Shown: positions 7,303 through 13,863 of the stretch, one piece after another
Layout: every line of letters starts with the position of its first letter
Position numbering within the stretch: the stretch's first letter is position 1
DNA from: Frankiales bacterium
GTDB lineage: Bacteria > Actinomycetota > Actinomycetes > Mycobacteriales > SCTD01
DNA: 18,208 nt
Direction: 5' to 3'
Assembly (NCBI GenBank): GCA_025965495.1
Contig: JAOPWW010000408.1
Span: 1 to 18,208 of the forward strand
The notes under the pieces: model-generated
What the model saw: only the letters and a program-made list of their open reading frames with translations
The model's database searches: none
Told to the model about the DNA's origin: nothing
Position numbers and translations under genes: made by a program

Positions 7303-7896
7303 GTGGCGGTCGCCCCTGGTCAGAGCCGTCCGGAGCGCACCGCACCGGTGCCCGAGCCCGTGCTGCGCCTGGCGCGCCACCGGCTGAACGCGGGCCAGAA
7401 CCTGGAGATGTCGGCGCTGGCCGCCGAGCTGGGCGTCAACCGGGTGACGCTGTACCGGTGGGTCGGCTCCCGCGAGCGCCTGCTGGTCGAGACGCTCTGG
7501 TCCCTGGGCGAGCGGGCGCTGGCGTGGGCGCGGGAGCAGGTGCCGGGCGACCACCCCGAGCGCGCGGTCAAGGTCGTCGTCGCCTTCCTGGACCGGACCC
7601 TGGCCCATCCCGGGATGCAGCACCTGCTGGCGACCGACATCGAGCTGGCGATGCGCCTCCTCACGCACAGCGCAGCCGGGTTCCAGCCGCGCCTGGTGCA
7701 GGCGGTCGAGGACCTCCTGCGGGAGGAGACGGCGGCCGGGCGCCTGGACGTGCCCATGCACCCGCACGAGCTCGCCTTCATCGTCGTCCGCGTCATCGAG
7801 AGCTACACCTACCTCGACGTCCTGCTCGGCGAGCGCGCCGAGGCAGCACGGGCGGAGCCGGCCCTCCACCTGCTGCTGAGCCCTCGCTGTCGGTGA
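7303..7896 (+). CDS. TetR/AcrR-type transcriptional regulator, QsdR-like
   Basis: This is a 197-residue DNA-binding repressor-type protein. Residues 35-60 form the helix-turn-helix, LEMSALAAELGVNRVTLYRW followed by VGSRERLL; this tryptophan-containing recognition segment and the C-terminal ESYTYLDVLLGE are like QsdR-family regulators of actinobacteria. QsdR itself controls a lactone-degradation operon, but these regulators sit near varied acyl-metabolism genes, and the ligand here is unknown. A strong ribosome site decides the start. The gene is divergent from the alcohol/aldehyde dehydrogenase block and co-directional with the acyl-CoA dehydrogenase 96 bases downstream. One palindrome lies upstream and another between this gene and the acyl-CoA dehydrogenase, so it may control itself and that gene. 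Confidence 0.85.
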   Translation: MAVAPGQSRPERTAPVPEPVLRLARHRLNAGQNLEMSALAAELGVNRVTLYRWVGSRERLLVETLWSLGERALAWAREQVPGDHPERAVKVVVAFLDRTLAHPGMQHLLATDIELAMRLLTHSAAGFQPRLVQAVEDLLREETAAGRLDVPMHPHELAFIVVRVIESYTYLDVLLGERAEAARAEPALHLLLSPRCR

Positions 7897-7923
7897 TGCA
7901 ACACGACTGCCTCGGCGTTGCAT
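7896..7923. promoter_or_regulatory. Inverted repeat between the regulator and acyl-CoA dehydrogenase genes
   Basis: ATGCAAC and GTTGCAT form a perfect 7-bp inverted repeat with a 14-base spacer, starting at the last base of the TetR stop. Its span of 28 bases and its place 70 bases before the acyl-CoA dehydrogenase start fit an operator. A terminator is less likely, because the stem is not GC-rich and no T tract follows. Confidence 0.4.
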
Positions 7924-7992
7924 GGAACGCTGTGACGGGGGGCACACTGCCGCCGACAGCGGGCGACGGAGCCCGCACCGGTAGCGCCTGGA

Positions 7993-9177
7993 GTGCTCTT
8001 GACCGACGTCAGTGCCGCGCTGGGGACCGACTTCGTCAGCATCGCCGCCGAGTTCGGCGAGCAGGAGCGCGACTACCTCGCCCGTACCCGCGCCTACGTC
8101 GACGACGAGGTGCTCCCGGTCATCAACGACTTCTGGGAGCGGGCTGAGTTCCCGCTGGACCTGGTGCGTCGCATGGGCGAGCTCGGCCTGGTCAGCGACG
8201 GCATCGACTACCCCGGTGTCCCGGCCATGAGCCCGGCCAGCGCAGGGCTGGTGGCCATGGAGCTGTCCCGCGGCGACGGCAGCCTGGCGACATTCGCGGG
8301 GGTGCAGGCCGGGCTGACCATGCGCTCGATCGACCACTTCGGGTCCGAGGAGCAGAAGGCGCGCTGGTTGCCGGCCCTCGCCCGGTGCGAGGCGCTGGGG
8401 GCCTTCGCCCTGACCGAGCCGGACCACGGCTCGGACTCCCTGCTTCTGGAGACCACCGCCCGGCTCGACGGCGACGAGTACGTCCTGGACGGCGCGAAGC
8501 GGTGGATCGGCAACGGCAGCGTCGCGGACGTCGTCGTGGTCTGGGCGCGGGGCGAGGACGGCAAGGTCGGCGGGTACCTGGTGGAGAAGGGCACGCCGGG
8601 CTACGAGGCGACGGTGATCACGGGCAAGCTGTCAGTGCGCGCCGTCTGGCAGGCCGACATCGTGCTGACCGACGTCCGCGTCCCCGTGGCGAACAAGCTT
8701 CCCGGCGCCCGGAACTTCAAGGACACGGGCAAGGTCCTGGCCGGCACCCGCAGCCAGTGCGCCTTCAGCGCCCTCGGCCACGCCGTCGCCGCCTACGACG
8801 CAGCCCTGAGCTACGCGTCGGACCGGAAGCAGTTCGGCAAGCGGCTGGTCGAGTTCCAGATCGTCCAGGCGAAGCTCGTGGGGATGCTGCAGGAGGTCGT
8901 GGGCATGCAGCTGTACTGCATGCGGCTGGCGCAGCTGAACAGCCGGGGCGCGCTCGACGACACCGTTGCCTCGCTCGCCAAGCTCAACAACACGAGCAAG
9001 GCCCGTCAGGTCTGCCTCCAGGCGCGTGACCTGCTCGGAGGCAACGGCATCCTGCTCGAGAACCACGTCATGAGGCACCTCGCCGACGTGGAGGCGATCC
9101 ACACCTACGAAGGCACCGAGACGATCCAGACCCTGCTCGTCGGCCGCGACATCACCGGCGTCGGCGCCTTCGTCTGA
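7993..9177 (+). CDS. Acyl-CoA dehydrogenase, glutaryl-CoA dehydrogenase-like
   Basis: This is a 394-residue FAD flavoenzyme of the acyl-CoA dehydrogenase superfamily, which introduces a 2,3 double bond into acyl-CoA thioesters and passes electrons to ETF. Landmarks are GAFALTEPDHGSD (FAD-binding middle domain), KRWIGNGSVADV, the C-terminal helical segment YASDRKQFGKRLVEFQ, and HTYEGTETIQ with Glu373 in the position of the catalytic base of glutaryl-CoA dehydrogenase. The sequence order and length resemble the glutaryl-CoA branch, but decarboxylating activity cannot be confirmed. The GTG at 7993 overlaps the GGAG (7990-7993), so the TTG at 7999, five bases after it, may be the real start. A strong hairpin closes the unit. 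The neighbouring regulator is the obvious candidate to control it. Confidence 0.9.
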   Translation: MLLTDVSAALGTDFVSIAAEFGEQERDYLARTRAYVDDEVLPVINDFWERAEFPLDLVRRMGELGLVSDGIDYPGVPAMSPASAGLVAMELSRGDGSLATFAGVQAGLTMRSIDHFGSEEQKARWLPALARCEALGAFALTEPDHGSDSLLLETTARLDGDEYVLDGAKRWIGNGSVADVVVVWARGEDGKVGGYLVEKGTPGYEATVITGKLSVRAVWQADIVLTDVRVPVANKLPGARNFKDTGKVLAGTRSQCAFSALGHAVAAYDAALSYASDRKQFGKRLVEFQIVQAKLVGMLQEVVGMQLYCMRLAQLNSRGALDDTVASLAKLNNTSKARQVCLQARDLLGGNGILLENHVMRHLADVEAIHTYEGTETIQTLLVGRDITGVGAFV

Positions 9178-9180
9178 CCC

Positions 9181-9204
9181 GCGGCCGACGCTGAGGTCGG
9201 CCGC
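9181..9204 (+). terminator. Terminator-like hairpin after the acyl-CoA dehydrogenase gene
   Basis: A perfect 9-bp stem, GCGGCCGAC and GTCGGCCGC, with a 6-base loop, starts three bases after the stop codon. No T tract is present, as is common in high-GC actinobacteria. Confidence 0.65.
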
Positions 9205-9256
9205 CCCACGCAGAGCACCACCGACCACCAGCAGTTGCGATGAAGGAGAGGCGACC

Positions 9257-10135
9257 GTGCCGGACAGCGCGAGAAGGGGCAACAGTGTGATCGAGAGGGT
9301 CATCGCCAAGCGGGTGAGCGCCGCGATGGAGCCGACGCCGCCCAACGAGACCCTCCTCAGGCTGCAGCAGCCGCTCTACGACCTGCTCAACCGCTACTAC
9401 TTCCGGCTCGAGGTCGACGGCTTCGAGCGCGTCCCCGACCGGACGAGCCTGCTGATCGGGATCCACTCCGGCGGAGTGCTCACCATGGACGCCTGGACGC
9501 TGGTCAACGCCTGGCACACCCACTTCGAGGGCAGGCGCCCGCTGCACGGCACCGCCCACGACTTCCTCATGGCGCTGCCTGGCCTCGGCGACTACTTCAA
9601 GGCCACCGGCGTGGTCCCCGCGAACAGGAAGAGCGTCACCGCCGCCCTCGCGCAGGGCGACGACGTCGTCATCTGGCCGGGCGGGGAGGTCGACGCCATG
9701 CGCAACTGGCGCCACCGGGACAAGGCCGTCCTCGGGGGCCGCAAGGGCTTCGTGCGCCAGGCGATCCGCTCCGGGGTGCCCATCGTCCCGGTCGCGACCG
9801 TCGGCGGGCACGACACCGTGTTCGTCCTGTCCGAGGGCAAGTGGCTGGCCGACCTCGCCGAGCGCTGGACCGGCCTGGCCAGCAAGCTCCGAGGAGCGAA
9901 CCTGCCCATCATCGCCGGCTTCCCCTTCCCGCTCGCCGTCGAGGTGCTGCCCGCGCACCTGCCGCTGCCCGCGAAGATCCGTACCGAGCTGCTCGACCCC
10001 ATCGAGGTCGACGACGACCCCGACCGCGTCGGCGACGACGCCTACGTGCAGAAGGTCTACGACGAGGTCGAGGCCGCGATCCAGGGCGGCATGGACCGGC
10101 TGGCCGCCAAGCGCCGCTTCCCGGTGTTCGGGTGA
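9257..10135 (+). CDS. Lysophospholipid/diacylglycerol-type acyltransferase (LPLAT superfamily)
   Basis: This is a 292-residue acyltransferase that should move an acyl group from a CoA or carrier donor to a glycerolipid or other lipid hydroxyl at the membrane. The catalytic block is atypical: His70 in IHSGGVLTMD, with Asp78 eight residues on rather than the HX4D of PlsC, and a later WPGGEVD (Pro141-Glu144), as in the monoacylglycerol acyltransferase-like branch. The segment VVPANRKSVTAALAQG also fits that branch. There is no strong transmembrane helix. The site AAGGAGAG (9243-9250), six bases before the GTG, supports the start. The lipase-like gene begins 19 bases after the stop, so the pair is probably one transcript that remodels acyl lipids. 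The exact acceptor is unknown. Confidence 0.85.
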   Translation: MPDSARRGNSVIERVIAKRVSAAMEPTPPNETLLRLQQPLYDLLNRYYFRLEVDGFERVPDRTSLLIGIHSGGVLTMDAWTLVNAWHTHFEGRRPLHGTAHDFLMALPGLGDYFKATGVVPANRKSVTAALAQGDDVVIWPGGEVDAMRNWRHRDKAVLGGRKGFVRQAIRSGVPIVPVATVGGHDTVFVLSEGKWLADLAERWTGLASKLRGANLPIIAGFPFPLAVEVLPAHLPLPAKIRTELLDPIEVDDDPDRVGDDAYVQKVYDEVEAAIQGGMDRLAAKRRFPVFG

Positions 10136-10154
10136 CCCGCGTCGAGGCCCGACG

Positions 10155-11399
10155 GTGAAGCCGGACGAGGCGCGCGACCTCTCCCGACTGGTCGGCGTCA
10201 CCCTGGCCGGCGGCACCAGCCGGATCGGGGAGCTCCACGAGGGGATCGCCTCGCGCGCCTTCGGCCCCCTCGGTCCGCTCGGCGCTCCGGTCCGCGTCGT
10301 GCACGACGCCCTCGCCTCCGCTGCCTACCGCGGCATCGCCGGGGCGCTGCAGGGCGCGGCCCGCGGCGTCGGCGCTGCCGCTGCGACCCTCGCCGGAGGC
10401 GGACCCCTCGACGCCGTCCCGGCAGCCCGCACCGGACTGGCCGTCCTCAACGGCGCGCACGGCGACCTGGTCCGCCGCGAGGCGCCCGCGCTCGCCCTGG
10501 ACATGACGGTGCGCAGCGCCGGCCGGGACGTCCCCCTCGAGCGCGCCGCACTGGCGGCGGCCTTCCCGGACGCGGGCGACCGCCTCGTGGTCTTCCTGCA
10601 CGGGCTGACCGAGCACGAGGGCGCCTGGTGCTACAAGGCGGTCACCCACCACGGACGCCGCGACGTCACCTACGGCTCCCTGCTCGAGCGCGATCTCGGG
10701 CTCACCCCGGTCTACCTCCGGTACAACACCGGCCTGCACGTGTCGGACAACGGACGCTCCCTGGCGGACCTCCTCGGTCGCCTCGTCGAGCGGTGGCCGA
10801 CGCCGCCGCGGGACCTCGTCCTGGTCGGCCACTCCATGGGCGGGCTGGTGGCACGCAGCGCCCTGCACCTGGCCGGAAGCGGCACGCCGGACGCCGAGAC
10901 CTGGACGAGGCTCGTCCGCGACACCATCACGCTCGGCACCCCGCACCTCGGCGCTCCGCTCGAGCGCAACGTCCACAAGCTCGCCGGCGCGCTCGCCCGC
11001 CTGCCCGAGACCCGTCCTCTCGCGACGCTGCTCACCGCCCGCAGCGTCGGCATCAAGGACCTGCGACGCGGCACGCTCGTCCAGCAGGACTGGGACGGGC
11101 GCGACCTCGACAGCCGGAGCGCCGGTCCCCACACCCACGTCCCGCTCCACGACGGCGCCCGGCACTTCGTCGTCCTGGCGACCCTCGCCAGGGACCCGGA
11201 CTCCCGGGCCGCCCAGCTGCTCGGCGACCTGCTGGTCGACCCGCTCAGCGCCCAGGGCGACACCGGCGGGGAGGACCGGCTCGCCTTTCCCGCCGACCAC
11301 GTCCACCACATCGGCGGACTGCACCACTTCGACCTGCTCAACCACCCCGGCGTCTACGCGCGGCTGCGCGACTGGCTCCGCGAGCGGCCGGACGACTGA
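10155..11399 (+). CDS. Alpha/beta-hydrolase, lipase/PGAP1-like
   Basis: This 414-residue hydrolase has oxyanion-hole HG (His149-Gly150 in VVFLHGLTEHEG), nucleophile elbow GHSMGG with Ser227, then TLGTPHLGAPLE as in PGAP1/triacylglycerol-lipase families, and late histidines (about 390-391, GLHHFDLL) that could complete the triad. The first 120 residues form an Ala/Gly-rich helical region without a known motif. No signal peptide is seen, so it is probably cytoplasmic or peripherally membrane-bound. Only 19 bases separate it from the acyltransferase gene, suggesting paired deacylation and reacylation of a lipid. The GTG start has no strong ribosome site. It could alternatively be an esterase acting on storage lipid or polyester; the sequence does not decide this. 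Confidence 0.85.
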   Translation: MKPDEARDLSRLVGVTLAGGTSRIGELHEGIASRAFGPLGPLGAPVRVVHDALASAAYRGIAGALQGAARGVGAAAATLAGGGPLDAVPAARTGLAVLNGAHGDLVRREAPALALDMTVRSAGRDVPLERAALAAAFPDAGDRLVVFLHGLTEHEGAWCYKAVTHHGRRDVTYGSLLERDLGLTPVYLRYNTGLHVSDNGRSLADLLGRLVERWPTPPRDLVLVGHSMGGLVARSALHLAGSGTPDAETWTRLVRDTITLGTPHLGAPLERNVHKLAGALARLPETRPLATLLTARSVGIKDLRRGTLVQQDWDGRDLDSRSAGPHTHVPLHDGARHFVVLATLARDPDSRAAQLLGDLLVDPLSAQGDTGGEDRLAFPADHVHHIGGLHHFDLLNHPGVYARLRDWLRERPDD

Positions 11400-11412
11400 C
11401 CGCGCCGGCAGC

Positions 11413-11684
11413 CAGAAATTCCACCTAGACGTGTTCGCGCGACTGGGCGAGGACGAGGGGCTGCTCCGAGGTCCAGGCGCTGTCCCTGGCCGGCCGCAAG
11501 GACGCGGCAGCCGCCAGCCCGCTGGAGATGGTCGCCGACACCTCCCTCGTCGGCCCGTACGAGGCCGTCCGAGCAGGCGAAGGCATGGGACGACACGTCC
11601 GTGACCCGCCTGCTCGTCCAGTCGGTCCCTCACCAGGACGACTACCTCTCCGGCCCTTGCGCTGAGGCCGACGCCCTCCTGTGA
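11413..11684 (+). pseudogene. C-terminal remnant of an F420-type luciferase-like oxidoreductase
   Basis: About 90 codons can be joined across three frames: KFHLDVFARLGEDE, then VQALSLAGRKDAAAA...LVGPYEAVR, then EQAKAWDDTSVTRLLV to a stop at 11682-11684. The order (LAGRKD, LVGP, then a helix and a VTxLLV strand) is that of the C-terminal part of LLM-class F420-dependent oxidoreductases. Frame breaks lie near 11465 and 11572, both at CCGAG; a single added base at each (to CCGGAG) restores the frame. The N-terminal three quarters of the gene are absent, since the intact lipase gene ends 13 bases upstream. It is therefore a fragment whatever the status of the frameshifts. Confidence 0.7.
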
Positions 11685-11735
11685 CGACGTCGACGGGTCG
11701 GAAGAAGGGGTGGGTCGGCGTGGCCCCCGACCGCG

Positions 11736-11757
11736 TTGGCTACACATTGGCTACACA
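11736..11757 (+). repeat. Left pair of 11-bp tandem repeats (TTGGCTACACA)x2, possible recombinase arm sites
   Basis: Two identical 11-bp units lie head to tail, 118 bases before the tRNA-Lys 3' half. A similar pair in the same orientation lies on the other side. Direct repeats near a tRNA core are what tyrosine-integrase arm sites look like. Confidence 0.75.
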
Positions 11758-11875
11758 TCCAGACGCGTACACCGGCGTCCGCCCTCGTCCAGCAGATGGT
11801 GCGACGGGGCCTCTGACCTGAGCTTTCAGACGTGCAGCGGTCCACCGTCGTCCACAGGAACAAGCTCATTAGCCA

Positions 11876-11920
11876 CTCTTGATCAGCGGGTCCGGGGTTC
11901 GAGTCCCTGGCGGCGCACCA
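11876..11920 (+). other. tRNA-Lys(CTT) 3' half, likely attachment-site core
   Basis: The sequence has exact tRNA geometry from position 32 to the CCA end. The anticodon loop carries CTT (11878-11880) and is followed by the 3' anticodon strand TCAGC, a 5-base variable region, a T-stem (11893-11897 with 11905-11909) enclosing TTCGAGT, the acceptor strand GCGGCGC (11910-11916), then ACCA. Nothing upstream matches: the bases before the anticodon loop cannot pair with TCAGC, and no GCGCCGC acceptor strand or D-arm is present. A break at the anticodon loop is typical of tyrosine-integrase crossover in tRNA genes. The identity as lysine rests on the CTT anticodon and on resemblance to actinobacterial tRNA-Lys. 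It cannot give a functional tRNA. Confidence 0.85.
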
Positions 11921-11928
11921 CCTGTGAC

Positions 11929-11959
11929 CTGGCCCTTCTCCTTCGCGGAGAGGGGCCAG
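11929..11959 (+). terminator. Terminator hairpin behind the tRNA 3' half
   Basis: A 13-bp stem with one G-T pair (11929-11941 with 11947-11959) and a 5-base loop TTCGC starts nine bases after the CCA. This is the usual position of a tRNA terminator, so it was probably carried along with the tRNA end. Confidence 0.7.
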
Positions 11960-11974
11960 AGTCGTCTCGGGGCC

Positions 11975-11996
11975 GTGGCTACACATCGGCTGCACA
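11975..11996 (+). repeat. Right pair of 11-bp tandem repeats (GTGGCTACACA, TCGGCTGCACA)
   Basis: These two adjacent 11-bp units share the GGCTACACA core and the orientation of the left pair, with small differences. They lie 54 bases after the tRNA 3' end. Repeats on both sides of the core give the layout of an attP site. Confidence 0.7.
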
Positions 11997-12150
11997 TCGT
12001 CGCTGCGCTGAACGCGCGGCGTGATCGGGACCATCGCCCGCGCCGCCTGCCGGTCGGCGATCTGCAACTGCTGGGCCGCGCCGGAGGTCGTGCAGCCGGT
12101 CCCGGGGCAGGTCGGCCGCCTCGTGAGGAACACGGCGCCTGCCGCAGGTC

Positions 12151-12164
12151 GTTGTCTCGACAAC
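12151..12164. promoter_or_regulatory. Palindrome GTTGTC-TC-GACAAC upstream of the SDR-like gene
   Basis: A perfect 6-bp inverted repeat with a 2-base spacer ends 26 bases before the ATG at 12191, just ahead of the purine-rich ribosome site (12173-12180). The position would let a bound repressor block transcription of this gene. The regulator is not identified. Confidence 0.4.
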
Positions 12165-12190
12165 AACGGACCTCGAGGGGAACTCAGCGC

Positions 12191-12829
12191 ATGGCCAAGA
12201 TCGTGGTGATCGGCGGGACCGGCTACACCGGCTCGCACCTCGTGCGCGAGGCCGCAGCACGCGGCCACGACGTCGTCTCGGTGAGCCGGTCGGAGCCGCA
12301 GGAGCGCGTCCACGGGGTGCAGTACGAGGTCGGCCCGGCTGAGCAGACCGCCGAGCGGGTCATCCCCGGTGCTGACGCAGTCGTCGCGACGCTCTCGCCG
12401 CGGGGCGACATGGCAGGGCGCCTCGTCGAGGTCTACAGCGACCTGGCCCGCCTCTCGGCGCAGACCGGCGCGCGCTACCTGCAGATCGGCGGGTTCAGCT
12501 CGTTGCGCCCCGCCCCCGGAGCGCCCCGGTTCGCCGAGGGCGACGTCCCCGAGGAGTACCGCCAGGAGGCGCTGGAGGGCGAGGCCGGCCGTGTCATGCT
12601 CGTCGAGGACGCCCCCGAGGACCTAGACTGGGTCTTCGTCAGCCCGGCGGGCGCCTACGGCGCCTTCGCTCCCGGGGAGCGGACCGGCGCCTACCGCGTC
12701 GGTGACGAGGTCGCGCTGTTCGACGCCGACGGCGCCTCGACCCTGTCAGCCGCCGACCTGGCGATCGCGCTCGTCGACGAGATCGAGAAGCCTGCGCACC
12801 ACCGGCAGCACATCGGGATCGCGTACTAG
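12191..12829 (+). CDS. NAD(P)-binding SDR-like/NmrA-like protein
   Basis: This is a 212-residue Rossmann protein of the atypical short-chain dehydrogenase group. The N-terminal nucleotide motif is GGTGYTG (residues 8-14), followed by GHDVVSVSRS after the second strand; a basic/Ser end here favours NADPH. VVATLSPRGD, RYLQIGGFSSL and VFVSPAGAYG match strands 4 to 6 of NAD(P)H-binding YwnB/NmrA-like proteins. The classical Tyr-x3-Lys catalytic pair is not evident, as is normal for this subgroup, which may be redox sensors or quinone/flavin reductases. The ATG follows GAGGGGAA. It is the only intact gene inside the scar region and is bracketed by two palindromes, including one of HxlR-operator type just after its stop. 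In many actinobacteria such genes pair with HxlR regulators, but none is present here. Confidence 0.85.
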   Translation: MAKIVVIGGTGYTGSHLVREAAARGHDVVSVSRSEPQERVHGVQYEVGPAEQTAERVIPGADAVVATLSPRGDMAGRLVEVYSDLARLSAQTGARYLQIGGFSSLRPAPGAPRFAEGDVPEEYRQEALEGEAGRVMLVEDAPEDLDWVFVSPAGAYGAFAPGERTGAYRVGDEVALFDADGASTLSAADLAIALVDEIEKPAHHRQHIGIAY

Positions 12830-13172
12830 CCCGGTGGGGCCCACCTACCTGCCTTCGCCGCCGGGCTCCCGTACTCGGTCAGTACCGAAGGGATTGCACC
12901 CGCCCTGCCGTACGCACCGCGGGGCCTCTGCTCAGTAGCGTCCCCTGGCGGCAACTCACGTCCCGACCCGAGCCGGAGCTGGGGACGACGGCGTGCCGCT
13001 GCCTGATCCAAGCCGCACGACGCGGCCAGGACGCTTCCTCGTCGCGGGTTGCACAGGCGATGCCCGTGGTGATCCGCCGGGTGAGGGTCGGCACCCCTGG
13101 CCGCCACAGTCTCAGTGGGTGCCCTGTCGAGGGGAACGGGTCGGTCACCACCGACTGTCCCTTGGAGGCACG
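12830..13172. other. Intergenic stretch without a gene
   Basis: Between the SDR-like gene and the truncated hemerythrin I see no frame with recognisable protein motifs. The only structured element is the palindrome at 12871-12885. Confidence 0.5.
12871..12885. promoter_or_regulatory. HxlR-type operator-like palindrome GTACT-N5-AGTAC
   Basis: This perfect inverted repeat with a 5-base spacer has the form reported for operators of HxlR/DUF24-family regulators (TACT and AGTA half-sites). It lies 41 bases after the SDR-like stop, with no intact gene start close by, so it may be a leftover from a lost divergent gene. Confidence 0.4.
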
Positions 13173-13499
13173 GTGACCTTGCCCTACGCCCAGCCCAGCG
13201 ACCTCGACCACATGATCGAGAACGACTTCGCCATCGTCGAGCGCCAGTTCCAGCACATCGAGAACAGCACGGCGAGCGTCCGTGTGAGGGTCGACCAGAT
13301 CGGGTTCGAGCTGGCGCTGCACTCCTGCGCCATCGAGCAGGTGCTCTACCCGGTGTTCGAGGAAGACGGCCAGGCCCGCGACCTGGAGCAGGCCCGTGAG
13401 CCCAACGAGACGCCCCGAGGAGCGGCTCGGCAGGACTGCCCCACCTCGGCGCGATGCTCGGGATCCACATCGACCCGGAATGCTGCGACGAGCCGCTGA
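13173..13499 (+). pseudogene. Truncated hemerythrin (HHE)-like protein
   Basis: The frame starts at a GTG five bases after GGAGGCAC and begins like a real HHE cation-binding protein: FAIVERQFQHIE (His28) and LALHSCAIEQVLYPVFEE (His50, Glu54, and the usual VLYP), which are the first iron-binding helices. From about residue 76 the homology stops. The frame runs on as low-complexity sequence to a stop at 13497-13499, while a luciferase-like remnant takes over in another frame. The later helices with the remaining His/Glu ligands are missing, so a di-iron four-helix bundle cannot form. The domain join probably reflects a deletion. The remaining 108-residue product, if made, is unlikely to work. 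Confidence 0.65.
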
Positions 13500-13830
13500 C
13501 GCCGGACGACCTCCGGCACGCGCACGCCTCGCCGAACGACTCACGCTCCGCGAACGCCCTCGCCGTGGCCGCCAAGGGTGGTCGCCGCGCGACTCTCGCT
13601 CACGGCGTCGTCGACGAGCATCGAACGGGCGTGGGTCCGGGCGATCACCACGCCGACCACCCGCAGGAGTGGTTCGAGACGGGAGCCGCCGACGGCCTTG
13701 GGGTCATCCCCGACACCTACGAGGACGGTGTCGACGCCTTCGTCGACGAGGTCGTGCCGGTCCTGCAGGAGTGCGGCCTCTACCCCACCGAGTACCTGTG
13801 CCCGCCCGAGTCGGGCCTTCGTACCGGTGG
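13436..13830 (+). pseudogene. Remnant of an NtaA/DszA-type flavin-dependent monooxygenase (LLM class)
   Basis: In frame with an ATG at 13454, the translation LPHLGAMLGIHIDPE, then TPDDLRHAHASPNDSRSANA, then WFETGAADGLGVIPDTYED and VDEVVPVLQECGLYPTEY follows the C-terminal part of NtaA/SnaA/DszA-type monooxygenases, including the AADGxxVxP strand and the final ELQxRGLxxTEY helix. The N-terminal TIM-barrel part and the closing TLRxHLG segment are missing, and residues between (AKGGRRATLAHGVV) look abridged. A stop at 13397-13399 bars the frame upstream. It belongs to a different subfamily from the fragment at 11413-11684, so the two are not halves of one gene. Confidence 0.65.
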
Positions 13831-13863
13831 ACGACGCCGGCCCCGGCCTGGCCTCCCTACCGG

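Noticed and set aside
11850..11920. Complete tRNA gene
   Set aside because: Only the 3' half is present; the 5' acceptor strand, D-arm and 5' anticodon strand are missing or unpaired.
11642..12313. Minus-strand open frame of 223 codons across the scar region
   Set aside because: It contains the familiar false peptide read antisense through a tRNA T-arm (ARDSNPGPAD) and runs over the repeats and the terminator; no protein family is seen.
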